DNA from: Mytilus edulis
Taxonomy: Eukaryota > Mollusca > Bivalvia > Mytilida > Mytilidae
Direction: 5' to 3'
NCBI RefSeq assembly: GCF_963676685.1
Contig: NC_092357.1
Location: 23,402,647 to 23,466,646, forward strand
DNA: 64,000 bases
A program made the translations under genes and the position numbers. The notes beneath the pieces are model-generated. The model was not told the DNA's origin, did not search any database, and was given only the letters and a program-made list of their open reading frames with translations. Position 1 is the first letter of the stretch. Each line of letters starts with the position of its first letter. Below, one piece after another: positions 1-11,019 of the stretch.

Positions 1-2116
1 TGAAATTAACCATACATGTAAAGATGTATGGAATTTGGGTTCCTGTCTCATTACAGGATCATGGATTGTTTGGATGTTATTTCAAACTAATTTTTCAATG
101 ACTGTACATGGACTCAAATTTAAATTGGTATAACTCTATTGTAAACAAGGGAAGTCTACAAAATAAGCACAGAATAAACTTTTGTCTGGTACATAAAAAA
201 AAGTTTGTTAACAAAAACTGACAATTTAGGTAAAATTAGGGTATTCTCATGTTAGCAAATTTATTTTCATGACCAAAAAAAAAAAGTGCAAACCTAAAGG
301 CAATAAAATGCTTTGCCATGCACAGCCTGATACGACTACAGATGTATATTGAGCATATAAATAACACCATTTTTTTTTTTATGTCAGTTGAAATCAAACA
401 TATTTTAATTTTAGATCCTTTAGATCAATATGGACTAATTTGAAAACAGGCACAGGTAGACCCACATATTTCTATTCAGCAGAAGTCTCGAACTACATGT
501 ACATATCTCCTTAATTCCATATGATAGTAAGTCCTACTAACTATTGAAAATGTGTACATTTAATTTTTTTCAAGCTCCTCTCGTGTGAAAGCAGAACCTT
601 TTTGGTCACTATTTATGTGTTGCGTCTAAATAAGAATTGTAACACTTTATAGTGACTGAACAGGTTAAACAAATACTTCTTAGGAAACAGAAAAAGAAGA
701 CAACTTGAAACAGCACAGCCATGCCAGTATATGTATGTATAAAACTCAGATCAGAATAGCATAGACAATGTGTTAGTTTTATGTCCTTGTGAATTTATTG
801 TGAGGAAAGTTATCAATAATTCTGCAGATAATGAAATTTATTCAAGTGTTTTGTACATTGCTGTTAAAATTTTCACACAATCAGTGAAACATTCAAACAA
901 GCTAAACTGAATTTTTATTACTGAAAGTTTCAAACATTGACAAATGTTTTATTTACCAAATAACTCATGTGTTTCTGTGAGAGAAAACAAATCATGTTCA
1001 ATTTTTGGAATTAAAGGGAAAGATTATCCTTTTCTCGCTCTGGTGCATGTCAATTGTGAATATATACTTACGGTTACCAAATATATTTTCTTTATCATGA
1101 TACTCACATAAACATTATCAAGAAGTACATGTACATCATAGGAAAAATGCACAGACTACAGATAAAATGTTTAAAACACCATATTTTGAGTGCATCTCCT
1201 GCCAAATCTGTACTAGATGAGTATAATTGATGTAAATAAGGTAATTTTTGGAAGAAAAACCCAAAATATAAAAATAAAAATACCTCCAATAATGTACTAT
1301 AACCCCAAAATCAATTCTTATCTTCCTTTTGAGTTTTGTGTATGAACCTCCTGGTAAAATTTCATGGAATTCCATTTACTTAACTCAAGTTATTGTCTGA
1401 AACCAAATGTGTTTTTTTAACATGCTTGTATTTCCCATTTCCATTCTCAATTTTTTTTTGCTATCATATAAGAACTTGAAAAGTAAGCTACATTATGTAC
1501 ATGTAACAAAAAAAATATATGCAAGAAATGACATAAAACTGACTCTGAATTAAAAAGTACATGTCAGATATTGAAGTAGAACTCACAAACTGAAGATGAT
1601 CTGAAATACAAATGTTTTTATTCGATTCAGATTTTTTTTTACCGAAGCCCTTCAGCGCTATCATTTAAAATTATTTAGTCAAAATTTAACACTAGTATTA
1701 AGGTTTATCATAACAAATTGGCAAATACAGTCTTATTATCACCTAAAAATACTGTGTACAGACTGACATGTGCGGTTTGGGAAGTTTTTATGTTTTTAGA
1801 TATATAAAAGTTAAATTTAATTTGCATATCTGACAGATAAAATCATTTTTGGCAAAGATCTGGATTCAAAATATTTTTTTGTCCTATGCTTTTTTATTCA
1901 TCAATTTGGGAATCAGAATATTTTTTTCAAGAAAAATAGCATTTTCCATCTGAACTTACAATTTTATTTTAGATATAAACAAAACGTTATTGTAGCCTTG
2001 GACATTCGTTCTGAACATGCATGAAATATTTGCCACTGAACGTTAAACCACCAACAACCAATCAATATCTAGGACATTATAAAGCTGGCATTTAAGGTAG
2101 CGCCTTCCTCATATTA
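1..2116 (+). repeat. Direct repeat copy 1 (about 2.1 kb, probably continues left)
   Basis: This stretch aligns end to end with 3240-5352 in the same orientation, with scattered substitutions and small indels (a few per cent by eye). Both copies end at the same point, after the words ggtagcgccttcctcatatt. Position 1 already lies inside the repeat, so the left edge is outside the window. No long open frame is shared by the two copies. The short frames are AT-rich and interrupted, so I see no gene. The last 130 bases (from about 1990) hold the words catgcatgaaatatttgcca and ccaacaaccaatcaat, which I associate with a common molluscan dispersed repeat. Confidence 0.85.
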
Positions 2117-2830
2117 TATTTCTTGATAATAAGCACATCAATACGTCAAATGCATGTATACCTATGTGTGGTTGATGTAGAATGGGGTTACTTAGTATAG
2201 CTCAACAAACTTACTTGTGTAGAAGTATACAAATGCATAATATAATTTTAAAAGTTATATGCCAGCTATGCTGGCACTTATGGTAGAAGCATCGTTTTGG
2301 GACAAAGAACGATAACTCTTGCTAGACGACCCATCTGAAAAGTTTCGTCACTCTCGTTAAATCTCTTACGATAATTTTTTTTAATGGCTGCCAAAATTCT
2401 CGTTTCAACGCGATCTTGAAAAAACGGGACAGATCGGAATAATTTCGAGGTTAATTACGTCATGAATTTTTATTTGTTTGCAAAAACAAGAATTCAGAAA
2501 TTTTGGTAACTTTTGTAGTTTATTTAAATTTTATCGTACCACGGAAATTTACCGAAGTTAGGACAACAACATCTGACGCCATGTTTCGTCTGCTACAACA
2601 TTCCGTTATCAGTGAGGTCAAAACAAATCACCTAAATAATAACAGGTACTGCATTTAAAAGTCACAAAATCATAGTAAACGATAACATATTTAGTGTAAA
2701 AGTTCCGTCCAGTCATGGGAACACAGTAAAAAACTCTACATTTCGGATTTTTTTATAATGCCAATGGCCATGCGGCATGCGGGGTAAACTCCGGTGCACC
2801 GGTTGTGGTTGACCATGACTACTTATGTTC
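2117..2830. other. Spacer without recognisable gene
   Basis: This is single-copy-looking sequence between the two direct repeats. I see no coding potential. It has a locally GC-richer patch at 2755-2830 (ggccatgcggcatgcggggt) that I could not place. Confidence 0.4.
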
Positions 2831-2879
2831 ACCTGCCACATAATTCCCCACATCAAGGAATACTGAGGGCCCTCATGGG

Positions 2880-3086
2880 GTTTTTGATTATGTGATTACT
2901 TGGCCGTTTTTTTAATGATTATTTGATTATTAAGCCAAATATTTCATGATTATTTGATTACCTAGGACTGTATTTTTAGTTTATGATCATTTGATTACTA
3001 AAGATAAGCAAATATTTAATGATTATGTGATTATATTGGCAACAAAATGGTGATTATGTGATTACTAGGACCCCCCCCCCCCCCCC
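2880..3086 (+). repeat. GATTA-rich degenerate repeat ending in poly-C
   Basis: Variants of tgattatgtgattac recur at irregular spacing from about 2885 to 3065. They are followed by an uninterrupted run of 16 C at 3071-3086. The flanking words 'ccctcatggggt' (near 2871) and 'ccccatgagg' (near 3083) are inverted, so the block may be a small foldback insertion between the two 2.1-kb repeats. Confidence 0.6.
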
Positions 3087-3239
3087 ATGAGGAGCCTCAA
3101 TACTGTTGAATGTGATCACGGTAAATCAAGAAACCCACAGACAAATTCAAAACTTAAAGTTTAAGCATGGTATAATGTCAAATTTATTGAAATATTTGAA
3201 GAAATAAAACAAAACATTTGACGTTTAATTCCAGTTTTA

Positions 3240-5352
3240 AGGATTTGAAATAAAATGTAATGATGTATGAAATTTGGGTACTGACCTCATTACAGAATCA
3301 TGGATTGTTTGGAGGTCAGTTAAAACCCATTTTTCTATGACTCTGGATGAACTCAAAATTAAATTGGTGACCGTGTAACTATATTGTAAACAAGGATAGT
3401 CTAAAAAAATAAGCACAGAATAAACTTTTGTCTGGTTCATAAAAAAAGTTGGTGAAAAAAACTCACAATATAGGTGCAATTTGTGTACTCTCATGTTAGC
3501 AACTTCACAACAGAACTACACATTTATTTTCATGACCAAAACAAACAAAAAAGTACAAACCTAAAGGCAATAAAATGCTTTGCCATGCACAGCCTGATAC
3601 CGCAGATGTATATTGAGCATATAAATAACACAATTTGTTTTGTCAGTTGAAATCAAACATATTTTAATTTTGAATCCTTTAAACTTCAATTTGGACTAAT
3701 TTGAAAACAGGTAGCAGGTAGACCCACATATTTCTATTCAGCAGAAGTCTCTAACTACATATCTCCTTAATTTCATATGATAGTAAGTCCTACAAAAATA
3801 TTGAAAATGTGTACATTTAATTTTTTTTTAGCTTCTCTCATGTGAAAGCAGTACCTTTTTGGTCACTATTAATGTGTTGCGTCTAAATAAGAATTGTAAC
3901 ACTTTATAGTGACTGAACAGGTTAAACAAATACTTCTCAAGAAATCAAAAAAAGAAGAAAACTTGAAACAGCACAGCCATGCCAGTAAATGTATGTATAA
4001 AACTCAGATCAGAATAGCATGGACAATATGTTAGTTTTATGTCCTTGTGAATTTATTGTGAGGAAAGTTATCAATAATTCTGCAGATAATGCAATGTATT
4101 CAAGTGTTTTGTACATTAATTTTGCTGTTAAAATTTTCACACAATCAGTGAAACATTCAAACAAGCTAAACTGAATTTTTATTACTGAAAGTTTCAAACA
4201 TTGACAAATGTTTTATTTACCAAATAACTCATGTGTTTCTTTGAGAGAAAAAAAATCATGTGCAATTTTTGGAATTAAAGGGAAAGAAGATCCTTTTCTT
4301 GCTTTGGTGCATGTCAATTGTGAATATATACTTACAGTTACCAAATATATTTTCTTTATCATGATACTCACATAAACATTATCAAGAAGTACATGTACAT
4401 CATAGGAAAAATGCACAGACTACAGATAAAATGTTTAAAACACCCTATTTTGAGTGCATATCCTGCCAAATCTGTACTACATGAGTATAATTGATGTAAA
4501 TAAGGTAATTTTTGAAGAAAAACCCAAAATAAAAAAATAAAAATACCCCCAATAATGTACTATAACCCCAAAATCAATTCTTATCTTCCTTTTAAGTTTT
4601 GTGTAAAATTTCATCGAAATCCATTTACTAAACCAAATGTGTTTTTTTAACATGCTTGTATTTCCCATTTTCCATTCTCAATTTTTTTTGCTGTCATATA
4701 AGAACTTGAAAAGTAAGCTACATTATGTACATGTAACAAAAAAAATATATGCAAGAAATGACATAAAAGCGACTCTGAATTTAATAGTACATGATATTGA
4801 TGTAGAACTCACAAACTGAAGATGATCAGAAATACAAATGTTTTTTTTTATTGGAGTCAGATTTTTTTTTATCGAAGCCCTTTGAACAGCGCTATCATTT
4901 AAAATTATTTAGTCAAAATTTAACACTAGTATTAAGGTTTATCATAACAAATTGGCAAATACAGTCTTATTATCACCTGAAAAATACTGTGTACAGACTG
5001 ACATGTGCGGTTTGGGAAGTTTTTATGTTTTTAGATATATAAAAGTTAAATTTATTTTGCATATCTGAAAGATAAAATCATTTTTGGCAAAGATCTGGAT
5101 TCAAAATATTTTTTTGTCCTATGCTTTTTTATTCATCAATTTGGGAATCAGAATGTTTTTTTTCAAGAAAAATAGCATTTTCCATCTAAACTTATAATTT
5201 TATTTTAGACATAAACAAAACGTTATTGTAGCCTTGGACATTCGTTCTGAACATGCATGAAATATTTGCCACTGAACGGTAAACAACCAACAACCAATCA
5301 ATATCTAGGACATTATAAAGCTGGCATTTAAGGTAGCGCCTTCCTCATATTA
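3240..5352 (+). repeat. Direct repeat copy 2 (about 2.1 kb)
   Basis: This is a diverged second copy of 1-2116, offset by about 3.24 kb. Small indels distinguish the copies. For example, copy 1 has additional text near 1345-1395 (cctcctggtaaaatttcatg to caagttattgtctg) that is shortened here. The short open frames are not conserved between copies, which argues against coding function. Confidence 0.85.
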
Positions 5353-5580
5353 ATAAATAATAAGTATTTCAAAGTATAGCTTCTGGCCTTTGTTAGTCTT
5401 GTATTCTTTTTGATTTTTGTTTCTTTTATATATTTCGTAGTTTAGTATGACGTCTGAACTAGTAAACAAATTGTTTAGAGGCCAAATAAAACACGCCTCC
5501 GGATGCAGGATTTTCTCGCTGCATTAGGTCGGGTTATTGTATCTTTGACACATTCCCCATTTCCATTCTCAATTTTAATC
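5353..5580 (+). repeat. Mussel-type dispersed repeat fragment
   Basis: The block contains acgcctccggatgcaggatt, tttctcgctgcatt, gtcgggttattgt and 'cacattccccatttccattc'. I recognise this word order as a very common dispersed repeat in mussel genomic and transcript sequence (recalled, not searched). The closing words ccatttccattctcaatttt also occur at 1438 and 4670, and near-identically at about 26380. No coding capacity is visible. Confidence 0.65.
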
Positions 5581-5889
5581 AAGAAGTGAAATAAAAATGT
5601 CTGCATCTATTTCTAACATTTTTGGTTGAGCCATACACAATTCAAATACATAAACAAAAACATAGTCACATAAATGTTAGAGTCGATCTTTATGGAATAT
5701 GGATAAACAACAGATTTGTATGTATTGGTACACTCAATACCGTGTTTTATGAATTAGAGTAAATAATTTCGAAACAAACGTCAAAGAAATAATTAATTAT
5801 AAAAAGAGATAATTGTAGTCATTCTCATATTTCAGCAAGCACTCAATTTGTATAATGATATATTGTTACACTTACCACTAGAAAATAAC

Positions 5890-6243
5890 AATCCTAATAA
5901 AATTAACGGTACCAATTTTCTTGCACCAGACGCGCATTTTGACAATACATGTCTCTTCAGTGATGCTCGTGGCCAAAATATTTGAAATCCAAAGCTTATA
6001 TAAGAGATGGAGAGCTATAATCCAAAAGGTCCAAAAAGTATAGCCAAATCCGTGAAAGGAATCAGAGCTTTGCATGAGGGAGATACATTCCTTAATTTAT
6101 AATAATTTTTAATATTTAGTAACAGCAAATTTTAATTACACAAAAAATACGTATTTTCATGCCAGTACCGAAGTACTGGCTACTGGGCTGGTGATACCCT
6201 CGGGGACTAATAGTCCACCAGCAGAGGCATCGACCCAGTTAAA
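5890..6243. repeat. Dispersed repeat ('caccagacgcgcatttt' type)
   Basis: The words accagacgcgcattttgaca and 'catgtctcttcagtgatgct' are followed, after an AT-rich gap, by actgggctggtgataccctc and 'ccaccagcagaggcatcgac'. I recall these two blocks occurring together in many mussel sequences. The short open frames crossing it are not gene-like. Confidence 0.55.
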
Positions 6244-6985
6244 ATGATCAGAAACGATATATTCGACCATTTCATATCGATAAAAAGTCCAATATTCAAA
6301 CCAAGAGTCTTTCATCCAGGAAGTACCCTAGTTTTTCTTTTTACGTTGTTATATCTTATCGTAAAATACTTGCAAATACAAATACAATCACGATTTATAG
6401 GGACGCTGTCAAATCACATGTTGAACTTTAATTTATGTGTTCAAATTTCATTTCAATGGGAGATGTTTTGTTATTCCTTATCTACTAAATGCAAACAGTG
6501 AAAACCTTCAACCCCAATAACTTTTTAACCCCGAGTATGTTATATATATATTTATTTATTTTAAAGTTATTTCTATATTTTGTATTGTGTCATTAAAGGA
6601 AAGAAAAAGAAAAAAAAAGACAACGACAGAAGGTCAAGTTAGAAATAATTCATTATTATACTAATCGCTTTTATTCTAGAGTTTTTGTTGGTACTATTGC
6701 TTTTTAAGTACGTTTTCTTCAACAATTTCTATTCGTATACATTTATACATTATTTGCCTCAAATATTCCGTTTGGAGCTTTCCTAATGAAGAACAATTCA
6801 GAAAAATCCTCGGACGAATGACATTCATAACGTATTGTTTTCATTATCACTTTTCATTATTCCATGCACTTTGTCTAAAGTCAACAGAACTGTTGAATGT
6901 TTTATTTCGTAAATTGTTTAATTATAAAGTATAGGCAGTTAGTTTTCTCAACCGAATATATAGTTCATATTTTCCCAATCTATTC
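6244..6985. other. No recognisable gene
   Basis: This is AT-rich sequence with a short low-complexity A/G tract at about 6597-6620. An 85-codon frame on the + strand at 6244-6501 has no recognisable motif, and its start lies at the edge of a repeat. I do not regard it as a gene. Confidence 0.4.
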
Positions 6986-7125
6986 CTTTTATAGCTGGCT
7001 ATGTGGTATGAGTTTTTCTCTTGTTGAAGACCCTACGATTGCCTATAATTGCTTACATCAACTTCATTTGCACTTTAATGGAAAGTTGTCTCATTGACGA
7101 TCAAATTATATATCTTCATTCTTTT
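6986..7125 (+). repeat. Short SINE-like repeat copy
   Basis: The word order tgttgaagaccctacg, 'ttgcctataattgct', ggaaagttgtctcattgacg resembles the elements at 27345-27470, 38475-38585 and, partly, 15900-16035. Those share 'tgaaggc..tatggtg..ctatagttgtta' and 'gtctcattggcaat'. The size of 110-140 bp and the recurrence at four sites suggest a SINE-like family. No internal promoter boxes were confirmed. Confidence 0.5.
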
Positions 7126-7499
7126 GAGAAAGTTTTTCAAACATTGCAGAAAAAAACAGAAGGAGGAGAGAAGATTTTTTTTCAATATTACAAACAGTAT
7201 ATAGCACATCCTAAGTTTTACGGTGATGTTGTTTGAGGGTTGTAATGGTATACATTTGAGACCAGTGACGAATCACGATAAGGATATTTGAAAAAACACA
7301 GTAGTCGAAAAAGAGCGTTTGACATCTGACGTCAGACTTTCTTATCCTCATCACAGGCAAAAATTGAGGAAGTAATCGAGTATTGAGCGACGTATGTTCT
7401 ATTTAATTTCCGGAAAAAATCAATAAACAAGACATTGAGAAAGTGTATACTCCAAAAAAGACCTATCTTTAAAAAGATATCCGACGTATTTAAATTTGA

Positions 7500-7995
7500 G
7501 TATATCACTGTGTCTAAACCACACCGGCAGAATTTGATCGGACTCGATGGTATCTAACATCCGGCACAATGACGGAACATCAATAGACAGAAGAAAGATA
7601 GGTTTCTCCTTATTTTCTTATTTTTTTAATGATATCGAAGAATATATAAACATATACAACTATTTTCTATTGTGAGATGCAATATTTTCTACAACCGTTC
7701 TATATTAACGGAGAAATAAGTCAAAATGCATGTCAAAATGACGAATTGAGTGAACCTTGCCTCGAAATTGTTTAATTTCTCTTTAAATTGTTCACATTGT
7801 ACGGAAAGAAAGGTACGGGTAGATAGATACTGACACAGAGATTGCAAAACTAGTCATTATGAGCATCTCAATACTTGTATTTATGTGTATGGAACGAAAG
7901 AAATGGGTCATGTCAAATTAAAATACACCGGTTTCGTCATTGTTGTTTACTACACAACACCCGGTTTCGTCTATATATATCACCCGGTTTTTTTT
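7500..7995 (+). repeat. Left arm of long inverted repeat
   Basis: The reverse complement of this arm matches 9975-10480 almost continuously. Shared words include the ccacaccggc/gccggtgtgg end, the 'ccggcacaatgacggaacat' block, and a run of ccggtttcgtc-like words at the inner side. The arms diverge just outside 7500 and just inside 7995. About 2 kb of unrelated sequence separates them. This fits either very long terminal inverted repeats of a non-autonomous DNA element or a head-to-head pair of one repeat. Confidence 0.85.
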
Positions 7996-8390
7996 ATATT
8001 TTTTTTAAAACCAACAATTTATGAAAAGCAACGTTAACACGGATCTGAACATTGTCTTTCGAAAGAATTTAAATATATATGTATTATAAAGTAAACTTGG
8101 CGTGTTTACATTTATTTACATAGGTAATTATAGTACTACACATTTTCCTAATGAAAGTCGTATCCGTTATTTCACTGATCTTCAAACTAATTTTAAATGG
8201 AATATAAATACTCAATAGCAAACACTGATATCTAATTATTTTTTTAACATTAACATTATGATATTTTTTTTATATAGGTTTTGGAAACATCGCAGTATGT
8301 GACCCCCTTTTTTTTACAAAGAAAACCTAATTAACGCTTAAAAAACAAAATTTAAAACATCACCTTAAAGTATGCAGAAGTTAAGATTTA
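7996..8390. other. Spacer inside inverted repeat, no gene
   Basis: This is AT-rich sequence with homopolymer T runs at about 7988-8005 and 8290-8320. No open frame of note and no recognised repeat. Confidence 0.35.
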
Positions 8391-8790
8391 TATTACTAAG
8401 AAGTGTGTAAAGTTTGATGCAATAATGATAAATCATTTTGAGATATGGCGCGACATGTTAAAAAAAAAAACACACTCCTGTTTTACTTACAAAGTTCTGT
8501 AACTCAAAAAGATTTAATTTGATTTTCACTAAAAGGTTTACAAATCGTTTGACCATTTCAAGAAATAACTTTGTTAAGTTTCATGAAAACTAGATAAGCT
8601 GTTCTCAAGTTACGGTGCGACATATTTACGCTGGACAGAAAGATAGACGGATAGCTAGACGGACGGACGGACGGACGGACGGACGGACCGAATGACTGAT
8701 AGATGGAGGAACGGACGGATGGAAGGACGGACGGACAGACGGGTGTATACAATAATACGTCCTGTCAAAATTGGGACGGGCGTGTAAAAA
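8391..8790 (+). repeat. Dispersed repeat copy with GGAC microsatellite
   Basis: This copy parallels 20720-21020. Both carry agaagtgtg at the left, 'ggcgcgacatgt', 'gtttcatgaaa', ctcaagttacggtgcgacat, and a right end reading 'ataatacgtcc.gtcaaaa'. Here the interval between the last two blocks has expanded into a GGAC tetranucleotide tract (8660-8740). In the other copy the same point has only one or two such units. The frame of about 64 codons on the minus strand, rich in P/S/V/R, is a translation of the microsatellite and not a protein. Confidence 0.75.
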
Positions 8791-9974
8791 CGCAAAGAAA
8801 TGAAAAAAAAATCGTAATTAAAGGTCAATAAGTTTTATTAGGATATCGGCCAAGTCGATTTATTTGTATATTTGTCTGCCTTATCATTTTCCTATATAAC
8901 TTTTATATATATTTGTGAAAAATGTATAGAAATCGATAAAAAGAACTTGATATTCGGCATTTATTATAATAAACATAATCCAACTCACATAATCCGATTT
9001 CCCGGGTGTCCCTGTTTTCTCATTTCTTACAATATTTTAATTCGGTATACACTTTATAAGATAAGTGGCGAATCTAGATGACGTATAGGTTGCACGCCCC
9101 GACCCCACCTTTGGTTGCCAAAACTATATTGATTCCTGTATTTAACGATTTTGTAAAGCAAAAAATAATCAAAATATTGTTCGACTCGCTACGCTCGGCG
9201 GTATGTAAAAGTTGTTCGAAATACACCCACTTTGAAATAAACTGAATCCGTCTGTCCGTATATATTGTCAAAATATATTGACCAACGTCAGTGTACGATC
9301 ATCATAACACAATGGCGACAGTACAGACTCGGTTTTTTTAATAATGTTAACAAAATAATTATTATTGAATTTTATCGATGACCTGAGACTATTATACTAA
9401 TTTGTACATAGCAGTATAGTTACAATTAGTGATAAATAAATTTTTATTTTAATGCATGGTAGTTGTAGTCCTACATTAATTTTCTATGTCGATTATGCAT
9501 GCATATACATTTGTCTTATCATAGATGTAATAGTCTTATTATCAACGTTTATCCTTAAGAAGATTTATTTTTAACGATGGTAGAAAAGATTACATACATG
9601 GAATGATTAGATTACTTATAAAGGTGTCCATTCTTTTGTGCGAGAAAATCACATATCAATTGTGCGTTTCGATTTTTAAGACCGTAAACTTTAATTTCAA
9701 GTTTAAACATGTTCAACATATTTCCCCACAACTCATATAGAAAACGCATATTTAGAGAGCTTTAATCTCAATATGCTGTTAAAAAAGTTCGGAATGCAAA
9801 GTAAAATTAAAATATTTATGTTCTATAAGAGTAGGAATTTGCTTATTATTTATTTGAATCTGAGACTCATATAAATAATAAGCCGCTGTCCGGTGAACGA
9901 ACTTGTTTTCGAACGACCCACAAAACTCCTTTTGAACGCTGAAGTTAAATAATCAATTATAATGTAATGCGATT
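8791..9974. other. Spacer inside inverted repeat, no gene
   Basis: AT-rich sequence. Frames of up to about 70 codons on either strand have no motif. A few GC-richer patches near 9080-9110 and 9180-9200 could not be assigned. Confidence 0.35.
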
Positions 9975-10480
9975 ATGATTTTTTTTATTTGACCAAACCG
10001 GGTTATGCATTTTGAAATCTATGACGAAACCGGGTTGTATACATTGACGAAACCGGCCTGTTCCATTTTGACATGACCAATTTCTTTCGTTCCATTCACA
10101 GAGATACAATTATTGAGATGCTCATAATAACTAAATTTGCAATCTCCGTGTCAATATCTATCTTCCGTACCTTTCTTTCCGTACAATGTGAACAATTTAA
10201 CGAGAAATTAAACAATTTCGAGGCAAGGTTCACTCAATTCGTCATTTTGACGTGCATTTTTACTTATTTCTCCATTAATATAGAACGGTTGTAGAAAATA
10301 TTGCATATCACAATAGAAAATAGTTGTATATGTATTTATATTCTTCGATATCATAAAAAAAAAAGAAAATAAGGAGAAACCTAGCTTTCTTCTGTCTATT
10401 AATGTTCCGTCATTGTGCCGGATGTTAGATACCATCGAGTCCGAACAAATTTTGCCGGTGTGGTTTAGACACAGTGTATA
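9975..10480 (-). repeat. Right arm of long inverted repeat
   Basis: This is the reverse-complement partner of 7500-7995. The outer end is 'ccggtgtggtttagacacag', after which the homology stops, and the LINE described next begins within about 100 bases. The inner end is a T-rich tract followed by ccgggtt and acgaaaccggg words. The arms differ by scattered substitutions and small indels, so the inversion is not recent. Confidence 0.85.
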
Positions 10481-10578
10481 TGTTTAAAACTATCATTTCG
10501 ATAACCTTCAGAAGCACAATGACTTAATGTCCTCGTATCTTTCTGTTTACATTCACCAAAACCCCGCGGAAATCTCAC

Positions 10579-11019
10579 ATGCGTAGGTGCGTTCTAACAG
10601 TCAAGTACGTTCATTCTCAAATTCACCATAGGTCATCTACTCAAGGAAAGGTACAGATAAACACATCTACTAATAAAGATGTACCAGAGCATATCATAAA
10701 TTCTTATTCTTATGTTCCTAATGTCATAAGTAACAGTTCTACAGGAGATAGTAAAAACAGTTTTGCTGTCAGAAAAGGAAATGAAATGAAAGCAAACCTG
10801 AATGATTCTTCACAAAGTGGTCATCCTAGAGATTCAGCAAAACCATATGTTGATCCTAAAAATCCTGATCCCAATATCATAACAAATTTCCCAAACTCAA
10901 ATAGTAAAAACTGTTTTGCTGTTGAACAAAGGAGTAAGACAAGGATATCAGAAAATTGTTCTGCCACAGTAGGATTGCCTCCAAACAAGAATGTTCAACA
11001 CATCTACAATCCTTTTTAG
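10579..11019 (+). CDS. LINE N-terminal open frame (possible ORF1), 146 codons
   Basis: This is a polar, Ser/Asn/Lys-rich frame directly before the LINE endonuclease frame, which it overlaps by 29 bases in a different frame. It contains an internal duplication: a Pro-Asn-x-Ile-x-Asn pattern followed by Ser-Lys-Asn-x-Phe-Ala-Val appears at about residues 47-67 and again at about 96-116. I see no zinc knuckle, RRM or coiled coil, so calling it ORF1 rests on position only. It could equally be the shifted N-terminal part of the following polyprotein, or non-coding 5' leader. It belongs to the mobile element, not to a host gene. Confidence 0.4.
   Translation: MRRCVLTVKYVHSQIHHRSSTQGKVQINTSTNKDVPEHIINSYSYVPNVISNSSTGDSKNSFAVRKGNEMKANLNDSSQSGHPRDSAKPYVDPKNPDPNIITNFPNSNSKNCFAVEQRSKTRISENCSATVGLPPNKNVQHIYNPF

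Noticed and set aside
6244..6501. 85-codon plus-strand frame after a dispersed repeat
   Set aside because: It is hydrophobic and low in information, with no family resemblance. It begins inside AT-rich text at a repeat border.
8558..8752. Pro/Ser/Val-rich minus-strand frame
   Set aside because: It is a translation of the GGAC microsatellite.
10073..10435. Frames on both strands in the right arm of the inverted repeat
   Set aside because: They are not preserved in the left arm, where indels shift the frame, and no motif is present.
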